This document shows, piece after piece, positions 7,697 to 17,600 of a stretch of 64,000 nt of DNA. This DNA is from Palsa-1400 sp036501625 (GTDB lineage: Bacteria > Verrucomicrobiota > Verrucomicrobiia > Limisphaerales > Palsa-1400): assembly GCA_036501625.1 (NCBI GenBank), contig DASXZY010000023.1, positions 1 to 64,000 of the forward strand. The letters run 5' to 3'. The first letter of the stretch is position 1. Each line of letters starts with the position of its first letter. The notes under the pieces are model-generated. The model worked only from the letters and a program-made list of their open reading frames with translations, searched no databases and was not told the DNA's origin. The translations under genes and the position numbers were made by a program.

Positions 7697-10600
7697 TCAC
7701 AGCCGGGGCCGCGCCTCCGAATTCGCGTCCAACGGTTCGAGGTTCTTTACAAAATCTTGAAACGGCCGGCCGCGCCGAACCGCCAGCGGGCACCGTGCGA
7801 CCGCGCGGGCCGGATTTCCCTGGACCAAGGTCTCCGGCGGCACAGAGGAGGAAACGACCGATCCAGCCGCCACGACCGCGCCATCGCCAATGGTGACATT
7901 GGGCAGGATCAAAGAGCCTGGGCCGATCCAGACTTCCTTGCCTATCTCGACGGAAAACTCCCGGTGGTCCAGCGCCATCTTTTCCACTCCAAGAAAGTGG
8001 CCGATGATCGTCACGCGCATGCCAATGGCGGAGTGGCTTCCAATGGACACGAGCCACGGATAGGAAGTCTCAATGATCGTGTCGTAGCCAATCAGCACAT
8101 CCTCACCCAAACGCACGCCGCGCCAGCGGTGCAAAGTTGTCCGCGTGGCCGCAGGCGCCAGGCGGGCCACCAACTGAAAGATGCGATTGATCACCCCTTG
8201 GACAAGCCCTTCGTGGCCGACATCGAATTTCTTCCGCAGGCGGCCGCTAAGCCCTCCTTCCGAAGGGGGTGCTTCCGGCTTCGGCAGTTCAACGGGCCGC
8301 GCCGGAGCAGGCGGCGCCACTGGTTGGGCCTTCCGAGCGTCAATGACCGCGCTCAATTCCCGGATGGTCGGATGCTGGAAAACGGCGGCGACCGATAGTT
8401 TGACAGCGAATCGCTCTTTGATTTTTGCCGCCAGCCGCACGGCGATCAGGGAATGGCCGCCTACATGGAACAGATTGTCGTCCAAACGCGGATTCTCGAT
8501 GCCTAGAAGTTCCGACCAAACGGCGGTTAATTCTTTTTGGGCCGGCGTTTGCGGAGCGCCGTCCAGGCTGGCGGCCGCGGGCCGGTCTGGCTCGGGCTTT
8601 GGCAGAGCGCGCCGGTCGATCTTGCCACTGCCGGTCAGGGGCCAGCCTTGGACTGGGATGAAAGCGGAAGGCACCATGTAATCAGGCAGAATTTGCCCGA
8701 GCCGGCCGTTCCATTCTCCGCTGGTGACGATGTTGCCGTCCACCGGAATATAATAAGCCACCAAGCGCTTGTCGCCGGGAGCGTCCTCCCGCGCGAGCAC
8801 GACGGCTTCTTTGACCTCTGGATGCTTGCGAATGGCTGTTTCGATCTCGCCCAATTCCACCCGGTAGCCGCGGATTTTGACCTGGTGATCGACACGGCCA
8901 ATGAATTCCAGGGTCCGATCAGCCCGATAACGGACCAGGTCCCCCGTCTTGTAAAGCCGTGCGCCTTTGGCGTCGCTAAATGGGTGCGGAAGAAAGGCTT
9001 TTTTCGTCAGTTCCGGCCGGCCCAAATAGCCGCGCGCCAAACCGTCGCCGCCAATATGCAATTCGCCAGCCACGCCAATCGGCGCCAATTGGCTGTTCGG
9101 TTGCAAAACCAGAAGCTCCGTGTTCGCGATGGGCTTGCCGATGGAAATGGCTTGAGCGGAGACGACTTGGGAGACGGCGGACCAGATGGTCGTCTCGGTT
9201 GGGCCGTACATGTTCCATAGGCAGCCGCAACGGGGCAGCAATTGCGCCGCCAATTCCGCCGGAAGAGCCTCGCCGCCAACCAGCAGTTTGAGACTGGGGC
9301 TGCCTGGCCATCCTGAATCCAAAAGCAGGCGCCATGTCGCGGGCGTCGCTTGAATCACGGTGGCTTTGCATTCCTTAATCAGTTCCGCCAGCCGTTCCGG
9401 GTCAACGGCCTCCTCGCGCCTGGCGATAACCACGCGGGCGCCAACGGAGAGAGGCAGCAACAATTCCAAAGCCGCGATGTCAAATGAAAGAGTGGTCAGC
9501 GCGAGCAGAATATCCTGGCTGGAGAGGCCAGGCTCAAGGGCCATCGAACAAAGAAAATTGACGACCGCGCGATGGATGATCTGCACGCCCTTGGGCTGGC
9601 CAGTGGAACCGGAAGTGAAGATGACATAAGCAAGGTTGTCCGGCGAAGGACGCGCGGCCGGCGAAGCCGCGGACCGGGCCCGCGAGCCAGCGAGGCGAAC
9701 CAGCGCCAGATCGCCCGCATTGGGGGAAACGTCCTGAACGCGCTGGGCGTCGAATTGCAATTTTGACAGAACTCGTTCCTGAGTGCAGAGCAATCCAACG
9801 CCTGCGTCCGCCAGAATGAAATCGAGCCGCGATCGAGGATGGGACGGGTCCAGCGGAATATAAGCGCCACCCGCTTTGAGGATGCCCAAAAGCCCGACGA
9901 GCATTTCCACGGAGCGTTCGACGCAAAGCCCGACCAGCGAGTCCGGCCCGACTCCGGCAGATCGCAAGCTGGCGGCGAGATTATCGGCTTGCGCGTTAAG
10001 CTGGGCGTAGGTCAGGGATTGGCTTCCGCACGCGACTGCGACGGCCTGGGGCGTTTTAGCGGCCTGCGCCTCAAAAATCTCATGCACGCACTTGTCGCGT
10101 GGATAATCCGCCGCGGCGCCGTTCCATTTGACGAGCAATTGGTGGCGCTCCGGTTCGGTCAGCAGGGGCAGCCGGGAAAGGGCCGTGGCAGGATCCGACA
10201 CGATGCCCTGGAGCAAAGTTTCAAAGTGCCCGGCCATGCGGACGATGGTCGTTTGATCGAAGAGGTCGGTGTTGTACTTCAGCACGCCAAAAAGAGAAGC
10301 GCGTCCCTCGATCATTTCGAGCGTCACATCAAATTGTCCCTCCTGTTGCGGCAGCGGCATGGCGCCCAGCGACAACCCGCCCCATTGGACGCGCTGGCCC
10401 GTTTCGCCCGCCACCCACAATTCAATGACATCCTGAAACCGCTGCGGCTTTTGAAAATTGAACAGGACTTGAAAAATGGGGGACCGGCTGGGGTCGCGGT
10501 CCACGCGCAGTTGATCCACCAAGAGGGGAAACGGATAGTTCTGATGGGCGATGGCGTCCAGCGCAAGCTCGCTGGTCTTGGCCAGGAAGCCGCGAAAGCT

Positions 10601-11683
10601 GGGATCGCCCGCGCTGGAGGAGCGCAGGACGACGGTGTTGATGAAGTCCCCCATGACGTCCGCGAATTCGCGCTGAGTCCGGCCCGAAGTTGGCGAGCCA
10701 AGAATAATTTCCTCCTGGCCCGAATAACGGTGCAAGAGAACTTCAAAGGCCGCCAGCAGGACTGTGTAAAGCGTGGCGCCTTCGGCTGAGGCGAACGATT
10801 TGAGTTTCGCGGTCAGGGCCGGGCTGAGTTGAAAATTAACGGAAGAGCCGTTGAAGGTTTGGATGGCAGGGCGCGGCCGGTCCGTCGGCAAATTGAGGAC
10901 GGGCAATTCGCCAGCCAGCCGGTTTTTCCAAAAGTCGCGCAATTCTTCGCCTTCAGGCCCGGCCAGCATATCAAGCTGCCAGCGAACAAAATCGGGATAG
11001 CCGGCCGCTAAAGCGGGCAAAGCCCCGTTGGAGCCGGGCTTGGTTTCCGCGTGATAAAGGGCGCCCAATTCCTCGAGGAGCAGCCAGAGCGACCAGGCAT
11101 CGCACACCAAGTGATGGACTGCAATGGAAAGAACGTGGTCATCCTCCGCGCAAGTAAATAAGTGGGCGCGCAGGAGCGGGCCTTTCTCCAAGTCAAACGG
11201 GCGCTGATAGGACTTGGCGACCTCGACCATCAATTCCTTCTGTGCCATCCCGGCCGCTTTGGCCGTCTCGAAACTCGGCGGCAGGCGTTTATGAAGCTCT
11301 TGCACGGGAGCGCCGTTGCTCTGCGGAAACGTAGCGCGAAGGCCGACATGCCGGGCCGCCAAACTCTCCAGCGCGCGCCGCATCGCCGCCACATCAACTG
11401 GCGAATGAATGCGCGCGGCGAATCCAACATTGTAAGCCGGGCTGGCGGGCGCGAGCTGGTGCAGGAACCAGAGCGCCAACTGGCCGGTGGAAAGCGGGCA
11501 CAACGTCGAATGTTCGGCCCGCTCCCGTTGGAGCGATATGACCTCGGCTTTGTTCTCTTTAAGGCGGCCGAGCGTTTCAGCCGTCAGCAAATCCTTCGCT
11601 CCGCGGTAACGCAAGCGGCCGTCTTCCACCCAAAGCTCCGCTCCTTTGGCTTCCAATTCCTCAATGAAACGTCGCAAGCTCAT
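7697..11683 (-). CDS. Non-ribosomal peptide synthetase: docking-C-A-PCP with terminal hexapeptide acyltransferase
   Basis: The 1328-residue protein starts with a TubC-type docking domain (about 1-55: FIEELEAKGAELWVEDGRLRY...LLTAETLGRLKENKAEV). A condensation domain follows with HHLVCDAWS (about 190-198), then an adenylation domain with VIFTSGSTGQPKG, NMYGPTETTIW and the YKTGDLVRYRADRTLEFIGR core, and a carrier domain with FHVGGHSLIAVRL (Ser carries phosphopantetheine). The last 180 residues are a left-handed beta-helix acetyltransferase-like domain (VLIGYDTIIETSYPWLVSIG, VWIGPGSLILPNVTIGDGAV, VVAAGSVV, VQGNPARAV). No thioesterase or reductase is present. Aligning the pocket to GrsA from memory gives D-I-L-Q-L-G-M-I-W-K, close to known glycine codes. 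The start overlaps the PKS stop by 4 bases, so the two proteins are translationally coupled and probably form one assembly line. Confidence 0.93.
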   Translation of the reverse strand: MSLRRFIEELEAKGAELWVEDGRLRYRGAKDLLTAETLGRLKENKAEVISLQRERAEHSTLCPLSTGQLALWFLHQLAPASPAYNVGFAARIHSPVDVAAMRRALESLAARHVGLRATFPQSNGAPVQELHKRLPPSFETAKAAGMAQKELMVEVAKSYQRPFDLEKGPLLRAHLFTCAEDDHVLSIAVHHLVCDAWSLWLLLEELGALYHAETKPGSNGALPALAAGYPDFVRWQLDMLAGPEGEELRDFWKNRLAGELPVLNLPTDRPRPAIQTFNGSSVNFQLSPALTAKLKSFASAEGATLYTVLLAAFEVLLHRYSGQEEIILGSPTSGRTQREFADVMGDFINTVVLRSSSAGDPSFRGFLAKTSELALDAIAHQNYPFPLLVDQLRVDRDPSRSPIFQVLFNFQKPQRFQDVIELWVAGETGQRVQWGGLSLGAMPLPQQEGQFDVTLEMIEGRASLFGVLKYNTDLFDQTTIVRMAGHFETLLQGIVSDPATALSRLPLLTEPERHQLLVKWNGAAADYPRDKCVHEIFEAQAAKTPQAVAVACGSQSLTYAQLNAQADNLAASLRSAGVGPDSLVGLCVERSVEMLVGLLGILKAGGAYIPLDPSHPRSRLDFILADAGVGLLCTQERVLSKLQFDAQRVQDVSPNAGDLALVRLAGSRARSAASPAARPSPDNLAYVIFTSGSTGQPKGVQIIHRAVVNFLCSMALEPGLSSQDILLALTTLSFDIAALELLLPLSVGARVVIARREEAVDPERLAELIKECKATVIQATPATWRLLLDSGWPGSPSLKLLVGGEALPAELAAQLLPRCGCLWNMYGPTETTIWSAVSQVVSAQAISIGKPIANTELLVLQPNSQLAPIGVAGELHIGGDGLARGYLGRPELTKKAFLPHPFSDAKGARLYKTGDLVRYRADRTLEFIGRVDHQVKIRGYRVELGEIETAIRKHPEVKEAVVLAREDAPGDKRLVAYYIPVDGNIVTSGEWNGRLGQILPDYMVPSAFIPVQGWPLTGSGKIDRRALPKPEPDRPAAASLDGAPQTPAQKELTAVWSELLGIENPRLDDNLFHVGGHSLIAVRLAAKIKERFAVKLSVAAVFQHPTIRELSAVIDARKAQPVAPPAPARPVELPKPEAPPSEGGLSGRLRKKFDVGHEGLVQGVINRIFQLVARLAPAATRTTLHRWRGVRLGEDVLIGYDTIIETSYPWLVSIGSHSAIGMRVTIIGHFLGVEKMALDHREFSVEIGKEVWIGPGSLILPNVTIGDGAVVAAGSVVSSSVPPETLVQGNPARAVARCPLAVRRGRPFQDFVKNLEPLDANSEARPRL

Positions 11684-14600
11684 AGCTCGCCTGAAACGAT
11701 CTCCTGGTTGCGGCGGGGGGCCGTTTTGGAAAACTCCGTGTCAATCAGCGCGGCCAAACTGTCCGCACTGGCATTCTGCAGGATTTTTACCATCGGGACA
11801 TCCACAGACAAGTCTTTTCCGATCTGAGAGCGGAGTTCAAGGGCCATTAAGGAATCAACACCCATTCTATTGAAATGCGCGGAGGGAGCCACCCGGTCCG
11901 GGCTTAATCTGAGAACCCCGGCCACCAACTTTTGCAGGTAGGAAGCGAGGGCTGGCAGGCGGTCCCCGTTGCTGGCTTGCCGGATTTGTTCGAGGATATC
12001 CTGGCGCGCGGCAGGCGGCTGCGGAGGCTTCATTGCGGGCGCCAATTCGCTGAAAAAGGAGGGCTGGCGGCCGCCTGCGAATTGAGCCAGGTATTTATTC
12101 CAATTGACAGGGCAGAACATGACCTGGGCGGCGCCATTCGCGGCCAATTCGCCCATGGCTTGCAATCCTTGCGCGATGGCGATTTGGCCGATTCCAATGG
12201 TTGCCATGCCGAGTTTGTCCTGCTCATCCATGCGTGCGGCCATCCCAGCCTCGGCCCACGGGCCCCAATTGACGCTCAACGCGGGAAGGCCCGCGGCCCG
12301 GCGGCGATGCGCGAGGGCATCCATGAAGGCATTGGCGGCGGCGTAAGGCCCCAGCCGCGCTGAGCCGAGCACGGAGGAAATGGAGGAGAACATGACAAAA
12401 AAATCCAGCGGCCGGCCCTGCGTCAGAAGATGGAGGTTCCACGCGCCATCAACTTTCGGCGCCATCACGCGCAGGCACCGCTCCCAGGTTTGCTCGCGCA
12501 ACGGCGCCTCGTCGATCACTCCGGCGGCGTGAATGATTCCGCGCAACGGAGGCATGGATTGATCCACGCGAGCCAGCAACGCGGCCATGTCCTCCTGTTT
12601 GGCGGCGTCCGCTCTTGCTGTCAATATATTCGCGCCGGCCTCTTTGAACTGCTGGAGTGCTTTCTGGGCTTCGACCGAGGGTTCGCCGCGCGCGGCCAGG
12701 ACCAAATTCTTCGCACCCTTCTCAATCATCCAGCCGGCCAGTTTCAGTCCCATCGCGCCGAGGCCGCCGGTGACCAGATAGGTGGACTGCGGGTCGAACG
12801 AAATGGCGCCAGTCCCGCGAGGATGCCTCTTGAGACGGGAGACATGGCGTGTTCCGCCGCGCCAGGCGATTTCCTCTTCTCCATCAGGCGCCAAAAGCTC
12901 CTTGGATAGAGCGTTGATTTCATCCGCTGGCACGCCCGGGTCAAGATCAATTCGGACACAGCCGAATTCGGGATGCTCGCGGCTGAGCACGCGGCCCAAT
13001 CCCCACAACGTCGCGGGATGAAGCGGCGCCTCGGCCGGCTCGCCGCCAGTGGATTGGGCGCCCCTTGTCACAATAAACATTCGGGGAGATTCGCCCGTCT
13101 TTGCGCGCAGAAAAGCTTGCGCCGAATGAAGGATTCCGGCGCATCCCAGCGCCTCCGAGCACCAAAGTTGAACCACGCCGCGCCACGGCAAACCGGTTTC
13201 CGCGAGCAGACGGTCGAAGTGTGCCGGTTGTGCCGGGTCAAGTTGAATTTCGCTCCCAGGCAAACGCTCATAACCGCCACCGGGCACAACCACAACAGGC
13301 TGCCGATCCTGCTCTTTGAGGCGCGCCGCCAGGTGGCGGCCCAGCTTCGGGTCGTCCGTCATGATGAGCCACCGGCCGGCATCCGAGGTTGTCTCCGCGG
13401 CCGCGCGCGGCTTGGGCGTCCACCCGATTTCGTAAAGGCAATCCTTCCAATCCGCCTGAAGGCCGCGCAGCACAGCTTCGCGAGGCGCCCGTTTAAAAGA
13501 GAATCCGGTGACTTCAAAGATCAAGCTGCCGTTGTCATCGAACACTCGCAATTCGCCGGCAAGAATCTCCCGGTCTCCGTTCTCGATCGGACGCAGTTTG
13601 GCATGGCACCACGCGCTTTGGCCGGTTTGCTGCCAGACGCGGAGTTTTTCCAAACCGATGGGCAGATAAACGTCCTGTTTGGCGGCTTCAGGAAAGCAGA
13701 GCATGAAAACCTGGAAAGACGCATCCAGCAGCACCGGATGAAGCAGGAATTCTCGCGCTTCGGACTCAATCAGCGCGGGCAGGCGCACGCGGCCAAAAGT
13801 TTCCCCCGGCCTTTCCCACAGATGTTCAATCCCCTGAAAGCACGGGCCGTATTCGATTCCGCGAACTTCCTTAAACTGCCGGTAGGCGGACTCCACGGAA
13901 AGCTCCTGGCCAAACTCCGCGCGCATTCGGGCCAGATCGGTTGTAGGAGGCAGCGCGGCGGGCGCTTCGGCGGAGATTTTGGCGGAAGCGTGCAAAAGCC
14001 AGGGAGCATCCTCGTCCGTGTCGTCGCTGGCGGCCCGGCTGTTGACTTGAAAGTCAAATCCTCCGGAATGATTCGGGGTGAGGATTGCATGGGCGAGCGT
14101 TCCTTGCTCGGCCAGGACCATGGCCTGGCCGATGGCCATATCCGTCAATAGCAAATCGCCGGACTTGAGAGCCGCCTTGCCCGTCGCAAAGGCCATGCCA
14201 ATGTAATACGCGGCTGGCAGAACAGAATGATCGAAGACGCGATGGTCATTCAGCAGCGCGGGGTTTTCCGGCGAAAGCCACGATTCGAAAACCATTTCCT
14301 TAATCGCGAGCGGCTGCCTGCGGCCGAGCAAGCGATTGCCCGGCGCGGCACTGGAGCGGGCGGAACGATTCCGCTTGGGCAAGTCAATCCAAAAGCGTTT
14401 CCGCTCAAACGGGCTGGTTGGCAGCGGCGCCTTGCGGCCGGCGGATTCCTGGTTGAAGGCTTTCCAGTCCACGCTCGCGCCGCAGACGTAAAGCGCGCCT
14501 AGGCTCTCGAGCATCTGGCGGCCTTCCGGCTGGCCGGGGCGCAGGCTGGCCAGCCACGTGGCGGCGTGCTCCGGCAAGCAACGTCGGCCCATATCCAAGA

Positions 14601-17600
14601 GGGTCGGCTTCGGCCCGGCCTCGAGAAAGACATCGCATCCGGCCCGGCGAAGGGCTTCCATTCCGCCCGCAAACCGGACGGGTTCAAGAACATGTCCCAC
14701 CCAATAATCTGGCGTAGAAACTTCCGGCCCCGCCACTGCCGCCGAGACGTTGGAGACCATTTCGATTCGCGGCGCGCTGTAACGGACGGAGTGCGCCACC
14801 TTCTCAAACTCCGCCAGCATGGGACGCATCAGCGGAGAATGGAAAGCATGGGAAACATTGAGCGGAATCGATTTGACACCCGCCGTTTCGAGACTGGCCA
14901 CGATGGAGCGAACATCCGCGCTCTTGCCGGAGATGACGAGATTGGACGGGCCGTTGTAAGTGGCAATCGACACGGTGGCGGCGAACGGCGCGACCGCTGG
15001 CGCCACGACGGATTCAAGCGCCAGGACGGCCGCCATGCTGCCATCGCGAGGCAGCGCCTGCATCAGGCGGCCGCGAGCAGCGATCAACTTCAAACCATCC
15101 TCCAATGAAAACACCCCGGCCATGCACGCGGCCGTGTACTCTCCGACACTGTGGCCGAGCACGGCGCTCGGCTGGATGCCCCAGGACATCCACAATTGGG
15201 CCAAGGCATATTCGAGCGCGAAGAGGCACGGCTGAGTGAAGGCCGTCTCATCAATCGGGGAGATGGCCAGCCCCTTGGGATAGAGAACATCGAGCAAGGG
15301 TTTGCTGAGATGGCCGCGCAACAATTCGGCGCATTGCACAAGGGCCGCGCGGAAGACAGGTTCGGTCTGGAACAGCGTGCGGCCCATGCCGGCATATTGG
15401 GAACCCTGGCCTGTAAAGAGGAATGCGATTTTGGGTTTGCGAGCGGAGGCCGGGTTTTGCGGCGCGAAGGCTTCCAGGCGCTCGCGCAATTCATCCCACG
15501 ATTCCGCCACGATGGCCATCCGATGCTCAAAGTGCGCACGGCCCAATTGAGAAGCACGGCAAACGTCAGCCAGCGGTTCCCCGGAATAACCCATGCACTC
15601 ACGCGCCAACTGTTGAAGAGCCTGTTCGCGTCGGGCGGAAAGCGTCAACAAATAATGTTTCCTCCCCGGCGCGGCGGGCGGCTGGGAGCGAGGCGGGGCT
15701 TCGGAAAGAATGACGTGGGCGTTGGTTCCGCTAAAGCCAAACGAACTGACTCCAGCCAGGCGCGGATGGCGCGGCCATTCCATTCCATCTTTGGGAACGA
15801 TGGCGGGGATCGCGTCCAGGGCCAGCAGCGGGTTGGGCTTTTTAAAATGCAAATGCGGCGGGATGAATTTGTTCTGGAAGGACAAAACCACCTTCATCAG
15901 GCCAGCCAGCCCGGCGGCGGCCTCAGTGTGGCCGATTTGAGTCTTGACTGAACCGATGACCAGAGGATGGCTCGGGTCGCGTCCTTCCGCGTAGGCGGCT
16001 TCCAATCCCTTCACTTCCACCGGGTCGCCCAAAGCGGTGCCCGTTCCGTGCGTTTCGACGTAGGACACTTCGCTGGCGGAGACTCGCGCGGCGGCCAGCG
16101 CTTTCTTGATGACAGCGGTTTGGGCCAGGGCGTTGGGCGCGGTCAGGCCGTTGCTGGCGCCGTCCTGATTGACAGCCGTCCCGCGCACGACAGCCAGGAT
16201 GTTGTCTCCATCCGCCTGCGCTTGCGAAAGGCGCTTGAGGATGACCACCGCGCAGCCTTCGCTGCGGACATAGCCGTCGGCCGAGGCGTCGAAGGTCTTG
16301 CAGCGCCCATCCGGGGCCATCATGCGAGCCTGAGAAAAACCGATGCTCAACTCCGGGGTCAGGAGCAGATTGACGCCGCCGACGATGGCCAATTCGCTTT
16401 CGCCGTTGCGCAGGCTCTGGCAGGCCAAATGAAGGGCGACCAGCGAGGAAGAACACGCAGTATCCAGAGTGACGGCGGGGCCTTGCAGCCCAAAAAAATA
16501 AGCCAGGCGGCCGGCGGCGACGGAAGCGGAATTGCCGGTGCCGAAGTAGGCGTCGAAATCCGTTTCCGCGCCCGATTTAATTTGCAACAACTCGTAATCG
16601 TGGGTGAAGACTCCGATGAACACGCCCGTCTGCGTGCCCGCCAGTGAATCTGGAGCGATGCCCGCCCTTTCCAGCGCGGTCCACGTCTCCTCAAGCAGAA
16701 TCCTTTGCTGCGGATCCATGGACTTGGCTTCGCGGGGAGAAACGCGGAATAATTCGGAGTCGAATTGGTCCACATTGTCAAGAAAGCCGCCAAATTTGTT
16801 GCCAATTTTGCCGCGCTGACGCTTGCCGCCGTCAAAGTATTGGCGCGCATCCCAGCGGTCTTTGGGAACCTCGACAATCGCATCCTTGCCGCCGCGCAAA
16901 AGCGACCAGTACTGCTCCGGGTTGGTCACGCCGCCGGGAAAACGGCAGGCCATGCCGACGATGGCTGCGGGATCGGGTGAAAGGTCTTTGGGCGGTTCCG
17001 CCTTCTGCGGCGCCTGGCTCATGACCGGCTCTTCTAAAGGCGAAGCGTCCGCCGCCGCTGGCTGGGGCGCGCCCCGCAAATAACCGGCCAGCGCCTCCGG
17101 GGAGCCGTATTGGAAAAAGAGCGTTGAATCCAATTCCAAACCTGTCCGCCGGCTCAACATCCTTCGCAAGTCCAGCAAATCCACAGAGGTTAAGCCCATA
17201 TCCATCAGGGACATTTTCCACGCAAAGGCCGCTTGGCGAGCTTCACCGAGCACTGCCAGGACGCACTCCTGGACAATCGGTTCTGGGTCTATGATCGCCG
17301 TTTCGGCGGGAGAATTGGATTGGCGCGTGCGGTTGTGCAAGTCATAAGAGACGAGGATTCCGTGCCCTTTGTTCCCAATATCCTCGGGACGATAGCCTGG
17401 CACGGGGCCTTCGACACGGGCGCCGTGGGATTCGTGGAAGCGGAGGATGGGATCGAGAATGAGTCCGGCGCCATCGCGACGATGGAGGTATTCCTCGATG
17501 CTCAGGGACGGATGAAGAACGTAGTCCTTGCACAATGAGACCGCGACCGCGCGCTTGATGCCGCGCCGGAGCGCGCTGTATTGCAGCATGAATTCGAGCA

